Source of the DNA: Flavobacterium nitratireducens
GTDB lineage: Bacteria; Bacteroidota; Bacteroidia; Flavobacteriales; Flavobacteriaceae
Reading direction: 5' to 3'
NCBI RefSeq assembly: GCF_029625335.1
Contig: NZ_CP121111.1
Location: forward strand, 1,798,001-1,862,000
DNA: 64,000 nucleotides
Positions 36,624 to 45,503 of this stretch are shown piece by piece. Numbering within the stretch: the first letter of the stretch is position 1; each line of letters starts with the position of its first letter. A program made the translations under genes and the position numbers. The notes beneath the pieces are model-generated. The model worked only from the letters and a program-made list of their open reading frames with translations. It had not been told where the DNA came from and did not search any database.

Positions 36624-39600
36624 TCAAAAAACAATTTTAACAGTTTGTGTTTGCCCATTTCCTAATACTACTTTCACGATTAGAACTTGATGAGCTACAT
36701 TCAAATTTTCAACTACATAATCATGGAGGTTAACTTGATTGTTTTGATATAAAATTTGCCCTATCGAATTATAAATAATTACTTTTTGAATAGAATCTGA
36801 AGAAGATTTAATTCTTAGTTGTTTATTCTTTACCAAAACCATAACCTCTTGATTCGAAATGGTAGCAACTTTATTTTGCTCTACATAACGCAATTCAAAT
36901 CGATTATCAAACACTCCTTTTTCCGTTGTAAACAAATAGGGCGATTTTTTCAAATTGTGAGTTATATGCAAATAATTATCCTCCAAGAAAACATCTTGAG
37001 TATCTAAAAATCCATCCGTTTTATGAATACTAATTTGAAAATTTCCACTATAATCTGTTTTATAAGCTAAAGCAATGCTGTCTTTCTCTACAAAGGGCAA
37101 AGCACGCCCCTGAATAGCCAACGCCTTTCCTTGATTCACACTATAAAACTCAATTTCTTGATGAATTGGCAAAATTTGCCCATCAAACCCTGGATCATAA
37201 CCATTAGTAGCCCCCTCTAAATAACCTATCAATGTTTGTTTAGATATCCCTTCTGTGTTAGTCAAATTTAACCAAACCCTATTCGTTTCCTTATGATTTA
37301 GACTTTGCTTTTCTTTTGTGTTCACTTTAAAAAACTGAGCATTATTCACCCCATAAGCACCACCTGCAACACGCATACTATTTTTAAATTTTAAATTCCC
37401 ACCAGTAGTACTTGCAGGTGCAAAAAAACCTTGACCTGCAGCTATCATCCCACTAGGAACATAACCACCTATTGCCGCTTGAGTAGCGGTAGTTACAGTT
37501 CCCGTGCGATTATAAGTAGCATAATCACTTGAATTATAGTTGTATTTAGTAGCTCCTCCTGAAACAGTTGGCGTTGTATTGTGTGTCCAAAAATATAGTG
37601 TCCCTTCTAGCACGTTTTCATTAAATTCCAAAAATTTATAAGCATCAATTGCCGAAGGATAGGGATTACCAAGTAAATACAATTTATTTGCATCAATTGT
37701 TAAAGGAATTTCACCATTATTTGGTACTCCAACAAAAACTGGATCAGCATCTACTTGAGGGTCATTCACACTAAATGATTGTGGGGCTCTTATTGAATAA
37801 CCATTCCCTGGTTTCATAATTTCAGAACCATAGTAATAAATTACCCATCCTGTATTAGAATTATACCCATAATACTTATCATAAAATGTATTAGGTGATA
37901 ATTTTTTTAAAGTTTGATCAGCAACCGGAGACGACCAATAGGTAAAATCAAAACGCCTCACAGGAGTAGTAAAACGTTTATAATTAATAGCTCCCGTATT
38001 AATTGCTGCATCATTAATTTGAACTAAACTAGCCGTATTATCAAATGTTAAGCTTCCACTAGCCACATTCACTTCATTTGTTACTTTTAAGGTGTGATAA
38101 CTGTTAATAAAAACATTCGCCCCATTAGTTACTTGGCAAGAACACGCCTCAATGTCAGATGTAGAATTAAAATTTTGTTGAAAAACTACTTTTCTTGTAC
38201 TATCTGGCATTCCGTTTACCCAAGTACTTCCATTCCAGTATGATGTATCACTAATAATGGTACAACTTGTAACTGGGGATGTACAATCAGCCTCATTCTT
38301 TATTATCACATCATAGGTCCCTACCGCTAATCCCGATTTAACATTACTAGCTTGATAGGTTTGTCCACCATCAAAACTATAGGTATCCGTGGCACTTTGA
38401 ACGGCCACAGTAATAGTTCCCAACGTATTTGAACAAGTGGGTTGCGTAATTGTAGTGACAGGTGTAGTCAATTGAGGCAAGAAAGTAATTTTTCTTGTTC
38501 TAGAAGCACTGTCAACATTACATTGAGTTGTTGAATTATTAAAAGTAATATAAACACGATATTCGGCTGATTCAGCAGGAGTTCCTCCAGTAATTTTCAA
38601 AGTATTTGTGTTTGCTCCAGAATAAGCACCTCCATCATTCAAAACTGTCCAAACACCTGTAGTTACTGATTTTTTCCATTGATAAGAAACTACATTAGAC
38701 GGGTATGAAGTAGTAACGGTATAAGAATAATCTGTTCCATAACATTGCTTTACATTGGTTGAAATTGGATTAATGTTTAAAATTTCGTTTACGGAAAGGG
38801 TTACAACATTAGAGGTCACACTACAACTCCCGTTTGAAACTATCACCTGAAATTGAGTACCTTTAGGGTATTGAGCACTTCCAACATTTCCAATCGTAAT
38901 CTCATTAGTCGAATTATTCGAAGTATTTGCAACTGAACCTATAATTGATGTGAAACTAGAATCTGTTGGTTTTTTATATTGCCAAGTATAATTTAAACTT
39001 GTACCCGTTGCAACAACCTTAAATTTAACGGAAGCCCCCTCACAATCCAATTGATTTGTAGGTTGAGTTGTAATTGTTGGTGTTTCTATTTTTACAGTTG
39101 TATTTGCTGTAATTATTTTATTATCCGACGTTCGTTTCATAGAAACTGTATATACAGGACTTGAAGGTGTAGTTGAAGCCGTAAAAGAATAATTAGGACT
39201 GCTACTATAAGCAGTTGCTGCAAGTCCAGGCCCAGACCAGGAATAAGTATAAGTCCCTATAGGTGGTGCTGTAGCTGTTAAATTAATTGTATTTCCTGGA
39301 CAAACAGGAGAATTCGATGTAGCTTTTCCTGTCCCACCAAAAGATATTACTTCATCAAACCCAAGGATGCCAGCTCCCCCTTGACAGGCTGCTAACAAAA
39401 CCCCACCAATATACAATCTGTCATTTCCAGTACATCCTCCGCCTGTACCCCCAGAAGGATTTAAAGTTCCTCCATTTATAAAAGAAATAGAAGAGCCTTC
39501 AGCAAGATATAATCTTTTATTTGCAACAGAAAAATCAAGTATTGCTTTATCAACAATCAATTGTACAACTCCACAACTTGTTAAATCTAAATCAGCATCC

Positions 39601-39794
39601 ATTTTCAATGAAATTGGAGATACTCCATTCCCAATAGTTATTATCCCTCCACAAGAACTTAAAACTCCACTACCACAACCTAAGGAACTTGCGTCTGTAG
39701 CACTAGAAATTATACATTGAGCTGATAAATTAAACCCTACTAAAATACTCAATAAAAAAAACCTTTGCGTAGAAATATTCGCATAAACCTTCAA
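36624..39794 (-). CDS. Large secreted surface protein with T9SS type C sorting domain, paralogue of the preceding gene
   Basis: A 1056-aa exported protein, function unknown. It has a TTG start (39794), directly preceded by an in-frame stop, and a signal peptide ending NLSAQC. The head and the C-terminal 450 residues are clearly homologous to the neighbour (SPNTFYDKYY, YLLGNPYPSAIDA, MIAAGQGFFAPAST, RFELRYVEQN). The middle has single Ig-like and PKD-like domains instead of the three tandem repeats. It ends with a T9SS C-terminal domain (KVIIYNSIGQILYQN). Probably an adhesin or surface-layer component made by tandem duplication. Confidence 0.8.
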   Translation of the reverse strand: MKVYANISTQRFFLLSILVGFNLSAQCIISSATDASSLGCGSGVLSSCGGIITIGNGVSPISLKMDADLDLTSCGVVQLIVDKAILDFSVANKRLYLAEGSSISFINGGTLNPSGGTGGGCTGNDRLYIGGVLLAACQGGAGILGFDEVISFGGTGKATSNSPVCPGNTINLTATAPPIGTYTYSWSGPGLAATAYSSSPNYSFTASTTPSSPVYTVSMKRTSDNKIITANTTVKIETPTITTQPTNQLDCEGASVKFKVVATGTSLNYTWQYKKPTDSSFTSIIGSVANTSNNSTNEITIGNVGSAQYPKGTQFQVIVSNGSCSVTSNVVTLSVNEILNINPISTNVKQCYGTDYSYTVTTSYPSNVVSYQWKKSVTTGVWTVLNDGGAYSGANTNTLKITGGTPAESAEYRVYITFNNSTTQCNVDSASRTRKITFLPQLTTPVTTITQPTCSNTLGTITVAVQSATDTYSFDGGQTYQASNVKSGLAVGTYDVIIKNEADCTSPVTSCTIISDTSYWNGSTWVNGMPDSTRKVVFQQNFNSTSDIEACSCQVTNGANVFINSYHTLKVTNEVNVASGSLTFDNTASLVQINDAAINTGAINYKRFTTPVRRFDFTYWSSPVADQTLKKLSPNTFYDKYYGYNSNTGWVIYYYGSEIMKPGNGYSIRAPQSFSVNDPQVDADPVFVGVPNNGEIPLTIDANKLYLLGNPYPSAIDAYKFLEFNENVLEGTLYFWTHNTTPTVSGGATKYNYNSSDYATYNRTGTVTTATQAAIGGYVPSGMIAAGQGFFAPASTTGGNLKFKNSMRVAGGAYGVNNAQFFKVNTKEKQSLNHKETNRVWLNLTNTEGISKQTLIGYLEGATNGYDPGFDGQILPIHQEIEFYSVNQGKALAIQGRALPFVEKDSIALAYKTDYSGNFQISIHKTDGFLDTQDVFLEDNYLHITHNLKKSPYLFTTEKGVFDNRFELRYVEQNKVATISNQEVMVLVKNKQLRIKSSSDSIQKVIIYNSIGQILYQNNQVNLHDYVVENLNVAHQVLIVKVVLGNGQTQTVKIVF

Positions 39795-40002
39795 TTAACA
39801 ATTAACTAAATGGACTTAAAAATTAAGCAACGAAATAAATTAAGATATTAAGAATCAGATAGTAAAACAAAATCGATGACAGGCATTTTTTGTCGCCAAC
39901 ATACATACTTACCTGAAAAAACATCTTTTGACAGGATTAAATCCGCTTTTTAACAGAAATAAATACCTTTACATTTTCTTTTAAACCCAATTTATTGATA
40001 CC

Positions 40003-40479
40003 ATGAAAGATTTTTTTTCTGTTAATGAAGCCATCCAAAAAATCGAACATTATTGTGCGTATCAAGACCGTTGCCACGAAGAGGTGGAGCAGAAATTGCG
40101 CAGCATGAAAATGAGTGCCGCAGAAATTGATGAAATCATTTCGCATCTTATCAATGAAAACTTTCTTAACGAGGAACGTTTTGCCTGTAGTTTTGCCAGA
40201 GGCAAACATAGAATTAAACATTGGGGAAAAATTCGAATTACCAATGAATTAAAATTCAGAGGCATCAATCAAACTTTGATTAATATTGCTTTAAAAGAAA
40301 TTAGCCCAGAAGAATATTTTGACACTTTTGAAACATTAGCAAACAGAAATTGGGAATCGATTCGCGAAACCAATTCGCTCAAAAAAAGAAAAAAATTCTG
40401 TGATTATATGCTTCGCAGAGGTTTCGAAAGTAATTTAGTTTACGAGAAAGTAAAAGAATTAGAGGCTAGTGAGCATTGA
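40003..40479 (+). CDS. recX: Regulatory protein RecX
   Basis: A 158-aa RecX-family modulator of RecA filaments, made of three-helix repeats. Family marks are AIQKIEHYCAYQDRCHEEVEQ, FLNEERFACSFARGKHRIKHWG, and a C-terminal MLRRGFESNLVYEKVKEL. It stands alone; recA is not in the window. From 39795 to 40002 I see nothing beyond AT-rich DNA. Confidence 0.92.
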   Translation: MKDFFSVNEAIQKIEHYCAYQDRCHEEVEQKLRSMKMSAAEIDEIISHLINENFLNEERFACSFARGKHRIKHWGKIRITNELKFRGINQTLINIALKEISPEEYFDTFETLANRNWESIRETNSLKKRKKFCDYMLRRGFESNLVYEKVKELEASEH

Positions 40480-40529
40480 GCAATCTCCGTTTTCAGTCAC
40501 ATAACTTTCAACTGAAAAGCACAATTACT

Positions 40530-40618
40530 ATTCTACCGCAAAGTAAAAAAGTTTTATCGCAAAGATTGAAATGAAATAATAATTAGCGTAGCTTTAAGAA
40601 ATCTTAGCGAAACTTTGC
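40530..40618. repeat. Inverted GCAAAG-word repeat, possible relic of a small element
   Basis: ACCGCAAAG and TCGCAAAGATT on one side face AATCTTAGCGAAACTTTGC on the other, whose complement is GCAAAGTTTCGCTAAGATT. It has short words with about 11-20 base spacing and about 35 bases between the arms. The layout resembles the arms of the GxxExxY element without a gene. Confidence 0.4.
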
Positions 40619-40630
40619 ATAATAACTCTA

Positions 40631-41786
40631 TTACAAACTCAACAAAACACTTACCGCATTTCCACCAAAACCTACGGCATTTACCAAAACTTTTTTAATT
40701 GGTTTCGTTTGTGTTTGCGCTTCCGCAAAAGGAACTCCGATGAACTGATTGTGTTGCATCATTAAGATTGCCAATTCAACACTTAAAATACCCGAAGCAC
40801 CAAAAGTGTGTCCTATTTTCCATTTATTGGTAGTTAATAAAGGTAGCTTTTCGCCAAAGATTTTCTGAATTGCTTTATACTCGGTTAAATCACCAGCTTT
40901 AGTTCCTGGCGCATGCATCACAATCGCATCTACATCTTCTAAATTAGTATATTCTAAAGCCATTTTCATTGACTTTTGAAAACAAGTAGCTTCTGCCGAA
41001 ATAGAAATATTATGTTCCAAAATTTCCGTTGCATAACCAACACCTTCAATATAAGCCAAAGCATTATCTTTTTTTCCTATTTCCATACAACAAACAGCAG
41101 CACCCTCTCCCAAAATCATCGAATTTAATTTCTTTTCAAAATTCAATGCCTGATTAGGAAAAGCTTCTTCACTATGCGAATAGATTTTTAAAGCGCGCAT
41201 TTGAGCAATGGTAAAATCAGTCAAAGGAGCTTCACTACCACCTACCAAAAATTTATCTACCATACCCGCACGCAACCAGGCCACGCCATTTAAAAGCGCA
41301 TGCAAAGCGGTAGAACAAGTTATAGAATGCGAAATTTCAGGACCTGTACATTGCAAGTCATGTCCTACCCAAGAAGAAATATTTCCTAAAGTAGTGGTTG
41401 GAGACAGCTAAAGTATGCGACTTCCCTGTTTCTAAATATTCTTTATAATGATTTTCAAACAATTCAGTTGCCCCACGAGAAGAACCAATATTAATTCCAA
41501 AAACATCATTTTTACCCCATCCCGCTTCATTAACCGCCTTACGCGAAGCCGCCATTGCATACAAAACCGATTTATCTAACGATTTATACTTAACATCCGA
41601 TTCTTTTAAAGCTTCAATAACTTTTTTTGAATCTAGATCCAATGCAGCCACTAAAGTCTCTTGCTTGTCTAAATGTGTTTTAGAAAAACAATGATTCGGT
41701 GAAAGGTAATTTTCCCAAATGGTTTTTAAATCATTACCTAATGGAGAAATGGAAGCTAAGGCTGTTATTGAAATGGTTGTTGACAA
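40631..41786 (-). pseudogene. Beta-ketoacyl-ACP synthase of the biotin cluster, single-base frameshift
   Basis: KS-fold condensing enzyme, about 384 aa when rejoined. The frame breaks at TTAGCTGTCTCC on the minus strand; dropping the G (C at 41405 on the + strand) gives HTLASPTTTLGNISSWVGHD, normal for the family. The catalytic triad is intact: Cys157 (SITCSTALHA), His291 (VMHAPGTKAG) and His326 (WKIGHTFGASG). It follows bioA after 27 bases. Since it lies in a biotin operon, a role in building or priming the pimeloyl chain is plausible but not proven. It is not close enough to FabF for a housekeeping call. Confidence 0.85.
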
Positions 41787-41813
41787 ATCCTAAATATTTA
41801 TTGAGCTGCAAAA

Positions 41814-43085
41814 TTAAACTATTTCCAATGCTTTTTCGACTACATCATATACTTTTTGCAATTGCTCATCGGTCATGATATAAGGTGGCAAAATATAAAC
41901 GATATTACCAACTGGGCGTAAAATCACCCCGTTTTCGATAAAGAAATTATAGAGTTTGGTTCGCATAGTACCATAATAGGTTTCCTCGTTTTCTTTCTTA
42001 ACATCCAAAGCAAAAATAGTCCCTAAAACCCGAGTTGCGGTTACTTTAGGATGATTTTGTATATATTCCTGAAATGCCAAATGCCGTTTATTTATTCGAA
42101 TTATATTCTCCTGCATCTCCTGAGTTTGCAACAATTCAAAACTAGCTAAAGCCGCAGCACAACCCGTAGGATTTCCGGTAAAAGTATGTCCGTGAAACAA
42201 GGCTTTATTGATATCGTCATCATAAAAAGCATCAAATATTTCCTGAGTAAAAGTGGTAATTGCCATTGGGATAGTTCCCGCTGTCAAAGCCTTTGACAAA
42301 CACATCATATCCGGCATTTCCTGAGCATAATCCATTGCAAAAGTTTTACCCGTTTTTCCAAAACCGGTCATCACTTCATCGGCAATCGTCAACACTTTAT
42401 TTTCCTGACAAATTTTAATTAACTCATCTAAAGCATCAGCCTCATACATCACCATTCCAGCTGCTCCTTGGACCAAAGGCTCAAAAATAAATGCCGCACA
42501 TTGCTTTTCTTGTATTACTTTTTTTAAAGTATCAAAACTAACTTGTTCTTTCCCTTTCACAGGTACCGGAATACGAACCACATCGATAAACATTCCTTGA
42601 AAAGCCTGAGTATAAAACGAAATTCCGCTAGCTGCCATCGCTGCAAAAGTATCCCCATGAAAGGCATCTTCAAATGCAATAACAGTTGTACGTTTCTCGC
42701 CTTTATTATAAAAATACTGTAAAGCCACTTTTATTGCTACTTCCACCGAAGTCGAACCATTATCTGAAAAGAAAATTTTCTGTTGATTCTTTGGCAACAT
42801 TTTCATCAATTGCTCTGCCACCTGAATAGCAGGTTCGTGTGTAAAACCTCCAAAAAGAACGTGTTCTAAGATAGTTAATTGCTTGTAAATCTTATCGGCA
42901 ATAAAACGATTGGAATGACCATATGGATTTACCCACCAAGATGCAATCGCATCAATATATTCCTTGTTATTTTCATCCCAAAGCAAAGCACCTTCACCTC
43001 TAGTAATTGCAATCGGTAATTGAGCTGTTTTATGTTGAGTATAAGGATGCCAAAGATATTGGCTGTCTTTTTCTGTTAAGTTCAT
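41814..43085 (-). CDS. bioA: Adenosylmethionine-8-amino-7-oxononanoate aminotransferase
   Basis: PLP-dependent class III aminotransferase (423 aa) that makes 7,8-diaminononanoate. The N-terminal WHPYTQHKTAQLPIAI motif is typical of BioA, the PLP Lys is in MCLSKALTAGTIPM, IADEVMTGFGKTG holds the cofactor Asp, and FHGHTFTGNPTGCAAA follows. It lies 40 bases after bioD in the same direction. Confidence 0.97.
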   Translation of the reverse strand: MNLTEKDSQYLWHPYTQHKTAQLPIAITRGEGALLWDENNKEYIDAIASWWVNPYGHSNRFIADKIYKQLTILEHVLFGGFTHEPAIQVAEQLMKMLPKNQQKIFFSDNGSTSVEVAIKVALQYFYNKGEKRTTVIAFEDAFHGDTFAAMAASGISFYTQAFQGMFIDVVRIPVPVKGKEQVSFDTLKKVIQEKQCAAFIFEPLVQGAAGMVMYEADALDELIKICQENKVLTIADEVMTGFGKTGKTFAMDYAQEMPDMMCLSKALTAGTIPMAITTFTQEIFDAFYDDDINKALFHGHTFTGNPTGCAAALASFELLQTQEMQENIIRINKRHLAFQEYIQNHPKVTATRVLGTIFALDVKKENEETYYGTMRTKLYNFFIENGVILRPVGNIVYILPPYIMTDEQLQKVYDVVEKALEIV

Positions 43086-43125
43086 TTGAGTTCAGATTTG
43101 AAATTGCTATTGATTTTTGAAATCG

Positions 43126-43746
43126 CTATTGAAGTTTCAACAGCTCGTCTCGAAACAAATCGGCATATTCACGAATTACATTTTGATCAAAATAAGGCTC
43201 TTCCTCGATTCTTCCAATGCAATTGAGTCCTGTTTTTTTCAAAATTACAGATTCAGTTGCTTGATTTTCCTTTCCGTTAAAGAGTATACCCGCAATAGTA
43301 ATTTTTCGACTTTGCAAAGCTTCAATAGTCAAAAGTGTATGATTGATACTGCCCAGATAATGACGCGAAACTACAATTACCTTATAATCGGGTTGTATCA
43401 AATCAATCACACAATCTTGATCATTCAATGGAACAAATATTCCTCCTGCTCCTTCAACAACTAAATGATTATTAGTGATAGGTTCTGTCATTTTTTCCAA
43501 ATCAATAATAATTCCATCAATTTCAGCAGCCAAATGTGGGCTTGCGGGCGTATTTAAAGCATAACTATTAGGATAAATTACCGTTTTATCATTCGATAAA
43601 AAAGCCTTTATTTTATGACTATCCGATGTATCTAAATCTCCAGCCTGTACCGGTTTCCAATAATCAGCCTCTAAAGCTTCGGTAATAATGGCTGAGGCGA
43701 TTGTTTTACCTACATCGGTACCAATTCCTGTTATAAATAATTTCAT
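43126..43746 (-). CDS. bioD: Dethiobiotin synthetase
   Basis: ATP-dependent carboxylase-type enzyme (206 aa) that closes the ureido ring of dethiobiotin. The P-loop is GIGTDVGKTIASA near residue 7. Other motifs are YWKPVQAGD and VVEGAGGIFVPLND. It is separated from bioF by the GxxExxY element and by about 120 bases of repeat-like DNA. Confidence 0.96.
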   Translation of the reverse strand: MKLFITGIGTDVGKTIASAIITEALEADYWKPVQAGDLDTSDSHKIKAFLSNDKTVIYPNSYALNTPASPHLAAEIDGIIIDLEKMTEPITNNHLVVEGAGGIFVPLNDQDCVIDLIQPDYKVIVVSRHYLGSINHTLLTIEALQSRKITIAGILFNGKENQATESVILKKTGLNCIGRIEEEPYFDQNVIREYADLFRDELLKLQ

Positions 43747-43751
43747 AGATT

Positions 43752-43790
43752 TTGTTTAACCTTAAAGTTCACAAAGAAAGCGCAAAGTTC
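43752..43790. repeat. Solo AAAGTTCACAA direct repeat upstream of bioD
   Basis: AAAGTTCACAA occurs twice, separated by AGAAAGCGC. The style matches the short-word arms at 40530-40618. It lies between bioD and the GxxExxY unit and may be a leftover arm of a related element. Confidence 0.4.
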
Positions 43791-43864
43791 ACAATGTTTT
43801 AATTTCTTTAATGCAGTGTAAATGTCTTTACTAGATTTCCTTTTCAAAATTATCCCATAAAAAA

Positions 43865-43904
43865 TAGCCCACAGATTTAACAGATGATACGGATTATCAC
43901 TGAT
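43865..43904 (+). repeat. Left inverted repeat of the GxxExxY unit
   Basis: Begins TAGCCCACAGATTTAACAG. It overlaps the last codons and stop (43897-43899) of the enclosed gene. Confidence 0.75.
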
Positions 43905-44298
43905 TGTTTAAATTCTTCTTTCTATCGTTCGTATAAATAATACGTTTGAATTCCGGCTCTTCACCAAAATTCAACAAAAGACCAACTTCAACTTTTGTCG
44001 CTTTCAGATAATTCATCAATTGGGCAACGTGTACACTCATAAGCAATTCACATGCTTTCAATTCAATAATAATTCTATCTTCAATCAATAAATCCGCGTA
44101 ATACTCTCCAATCAATTGACCTTTTAAATATACTTTTATAGATTTTTGAGCCTCAACTTTATATCCTTTTTTCTGCAATTCGAAATACATAGCATTTTGA
44201 TATACTTTTTCTAGAAAACCATACCCAAGATGATTGTATATATCGAAATATACTTTTAAAATATCATCGGTGATTTTTTTATGTAACAGTTCACTCAT
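43897..44298 (-). CDS. GxxExxY family protein (PDDEXK_3 nuclease fold)
   Basis: A 133-aa protein with the name-giving motif Gly27-x-x-Glu30-x-x-Tyr33 (GFLEKVY). A PD-(D/E)xK-like core follows: Asp69 in EYYADLLI and Glu79-Leu-Lys81 in RIIIELKACE. The Gln-Leu-Met-Asn-Tyr-Leu helix and LLLNFGEEPEFKRI end are typical of the family. The family is sporadically distributed and its function is not established as far as I know; a DNA- or RNA-cleaving role follows only from the fold. The gene fills the space between two inverted repeats and interrupts a biotin gene cluster to which it has no evident functional link. Confidence 0.9.
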   Translation of the reverse strand: MSELLHKKITDDILKVYFDIYNHLGYGFLEKVYQNAMYFELQKKGYKVEAQKSIKVYLKGQLIGEYYADLLIEDRIIIELKACELLMSVHVAQLMNYLKATKVEVGLLLNFGEEPEFKRIIYTNDRKKNLNNQ

Positions 44299-44303
44299 AT
44301 AAA

Positions 44304-44343
44304 ATCAGTATTAATCCGTGTCATCCGTTAAATCTGTGGGCTA
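44304..44343 (-). repeat. Right inverted repeat of the GxxExxY unit
   Basis: Reads TAGCCCACAGATTTAACGG on the minus strand. Its outermost TAG is the bioF stop codon. Confidence 0.75.
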
Positions 44344-45498
44344 AAAAACAAAGTTACTCAACAAAGTCAACACTTCTGTTATTTCTTCTTTCGAATTAAA
44401 AGCATGCAGACAAAAACGTAGTCTTTCCTGTCCCTCAGGAACCGTAGGCGAAAGAATGGCTTTGACATCAAAACCTTTTTCCTGAATTTGCTTAGCAATC
44501 CATTTCACTTTCTCATTTCCGGGAATAATCGCCGATTGTATTGCCGATTTACTTCGAACGAAGATGGGTTTCAAACCCAATAAATTCTTTTGCTGATTAA
44601 AATGAATGATATTTTCTCTCAACAAATGCATATTCTCCTTTTCGATTTCCAAATGCTGATAAGCAATTAAAATTGTTGCTACAGAATGAGGTGAAAGTCC
44701 TGTAGTATAAATAAAACTTCGGGCAAAATTGACTAAATATTCTTTCAAATCTTCAGAACCTAAAACTGCTGCACCATGACATCCCAATCCTTTTCCGAAG
44801 GTCATAATTCGGGCGAAAACCTTATGCTGTAAGCCAAACTGCTGAACCAATCCTGTCCCATTTACACCAAAAACGCCTAAAGCATGGGCTTCGTCAAGTA
44901 CTAAATAGCAATTGTGCTTTTCAGATAAATGAACTAATTCTTCCAAATTTGGTGTATCACCATCCATTGAAAAAACACTCTCAGTAACAATGTAAATGTT
45001 TGTTGGAATTTGGGATTTGGAAGATTGGAATTTAACTATAAATTTTTCTAAATCTTCAAAATCATTGTGATTGAATTTATAGGCTTTAGCATAAGACAAT
45101 TGGATTCCGTCGCGAATGGAAGCATGACATAGTTCATCATATAGAATCAAATCGCCTTTTTGAGGAACGGAACTAAAGAAACCAACATTAGCATCATAAC
45201 CCGAATTGAAAATCAACGCACTTTCAACTTGATGAAAGTTGCTAATAAAATCTTCTGTTATACTATATAAATTATGATTCCCCGAAAGCAATCGGGAACC
45301 CGTTGCCCCGTTTTGAGTCCTCTTCTTTTCAATTAAATACTGATGGGTTGCATGAAAAACAGCTTCTGATTGAGATAATCCGAGATAGTCATTGGACGCA
45401 AAATCAATATTTTTTTTCTCTGAAGGCAACTGTCTCAATGCATTGTTTTGCATACGGATTTCAAGCTTCTTAGAAAGATTTTTGGGAATTTTTTTCAT
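44341..45498 (-). CDS. bioF: 8-amino-7-oxononanoate synthase
   Basis: PLP-dependent enzyme (385 aa) that joins pimeloyl-ACP/CoA and alanine at the head of the late biotin path. Motifs: NDYLGLS, GATGSRLLSGNH, DEAHALGVFG, and the PLP Lys in MTFGKGLGCHGAAV. The ATG at 45498 is chosen over one at 45516 because a -7 box lies at 45504-45511. Around residues 164-175 there is an unusual KFQSSKSQIPTN stretch encoded by a TTCCAAATCCCAA repeat also found between atpD and atpC. The stop codon is formed by the tip of the adjacent inverted repeat. Confidence 0.94.
   Translation of the reverse strand: MKKIPKNLSKKLEIRMQNNALRQLPSEKKNIDFASNDYLGLSQSEAVFHATHQYLIEKKRTQNGATGSRLLSGNHNLYSITEDFISNFHQVESALIFNSGYDANVGFFSSVPQKGDLILYDELCHASIRDGIQLSYAKAYKFNHNDFEDLEKFIVKFQSSKSQIPTNIYIVTESVFSMDGDTPNLEELVHLSEKHNCYLVLDEAHALGVFGVNGTGLVQQFGLQHKVFARIMTFGKGLGCHGAAVLGSEDLKEYLVNFARSFIYTTGLSPHSVATILIAYQHLEIEKENMHLLRENIIHFNQQKNLLGLKPIFVRSKSAIQSAIIPGNEKVKWIAKQIQEKGFDVKAILSPTVPEGQERLRFCLHAFNSKEEITEVLTLLSNFVF
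45010..45022. repeat. TTCCAAATCCCAA word inside bioF
   Basis: The minus strand reads TTCCAAATCCCAA, with more TTCCAA words on both sides. The same 13-mer occurs in the atpD-atpC gap at 51250-51262. It is in frame and adds polar residues to BioF. Confidence 0.5.
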
Positions 45499-45503
45499 AG
45501 CAC

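Larger units (their letters stand above)
43865..44343. mobile_element. GxxExxY unit: one gene framed by 40-bp inverted repeats
   Basis: A 479-bp unit between bioF and bioD. Its ends, 43865-43904 and 44304-44343, are inverted repeats with 36 of 40 matching bases; both read TAGCCCACAGATTTAAC from the outside. GAT-containing words recur about every 10-11 bases within each arm. The single gene fills the interior. A-runs flank both ends, so no clear target duplication can be assigned. Transposition or homing is inferred from this layout; no transposase is encoded. Confidence 0.6.

Noticed and set aside
43747..44345. CRISPR-like array suggested by regular short repeats around the GxxExxY gene
   Set aside because: Repeats are too short (5-11 bases), lack unique spacers of even length, and no cas genes are present.
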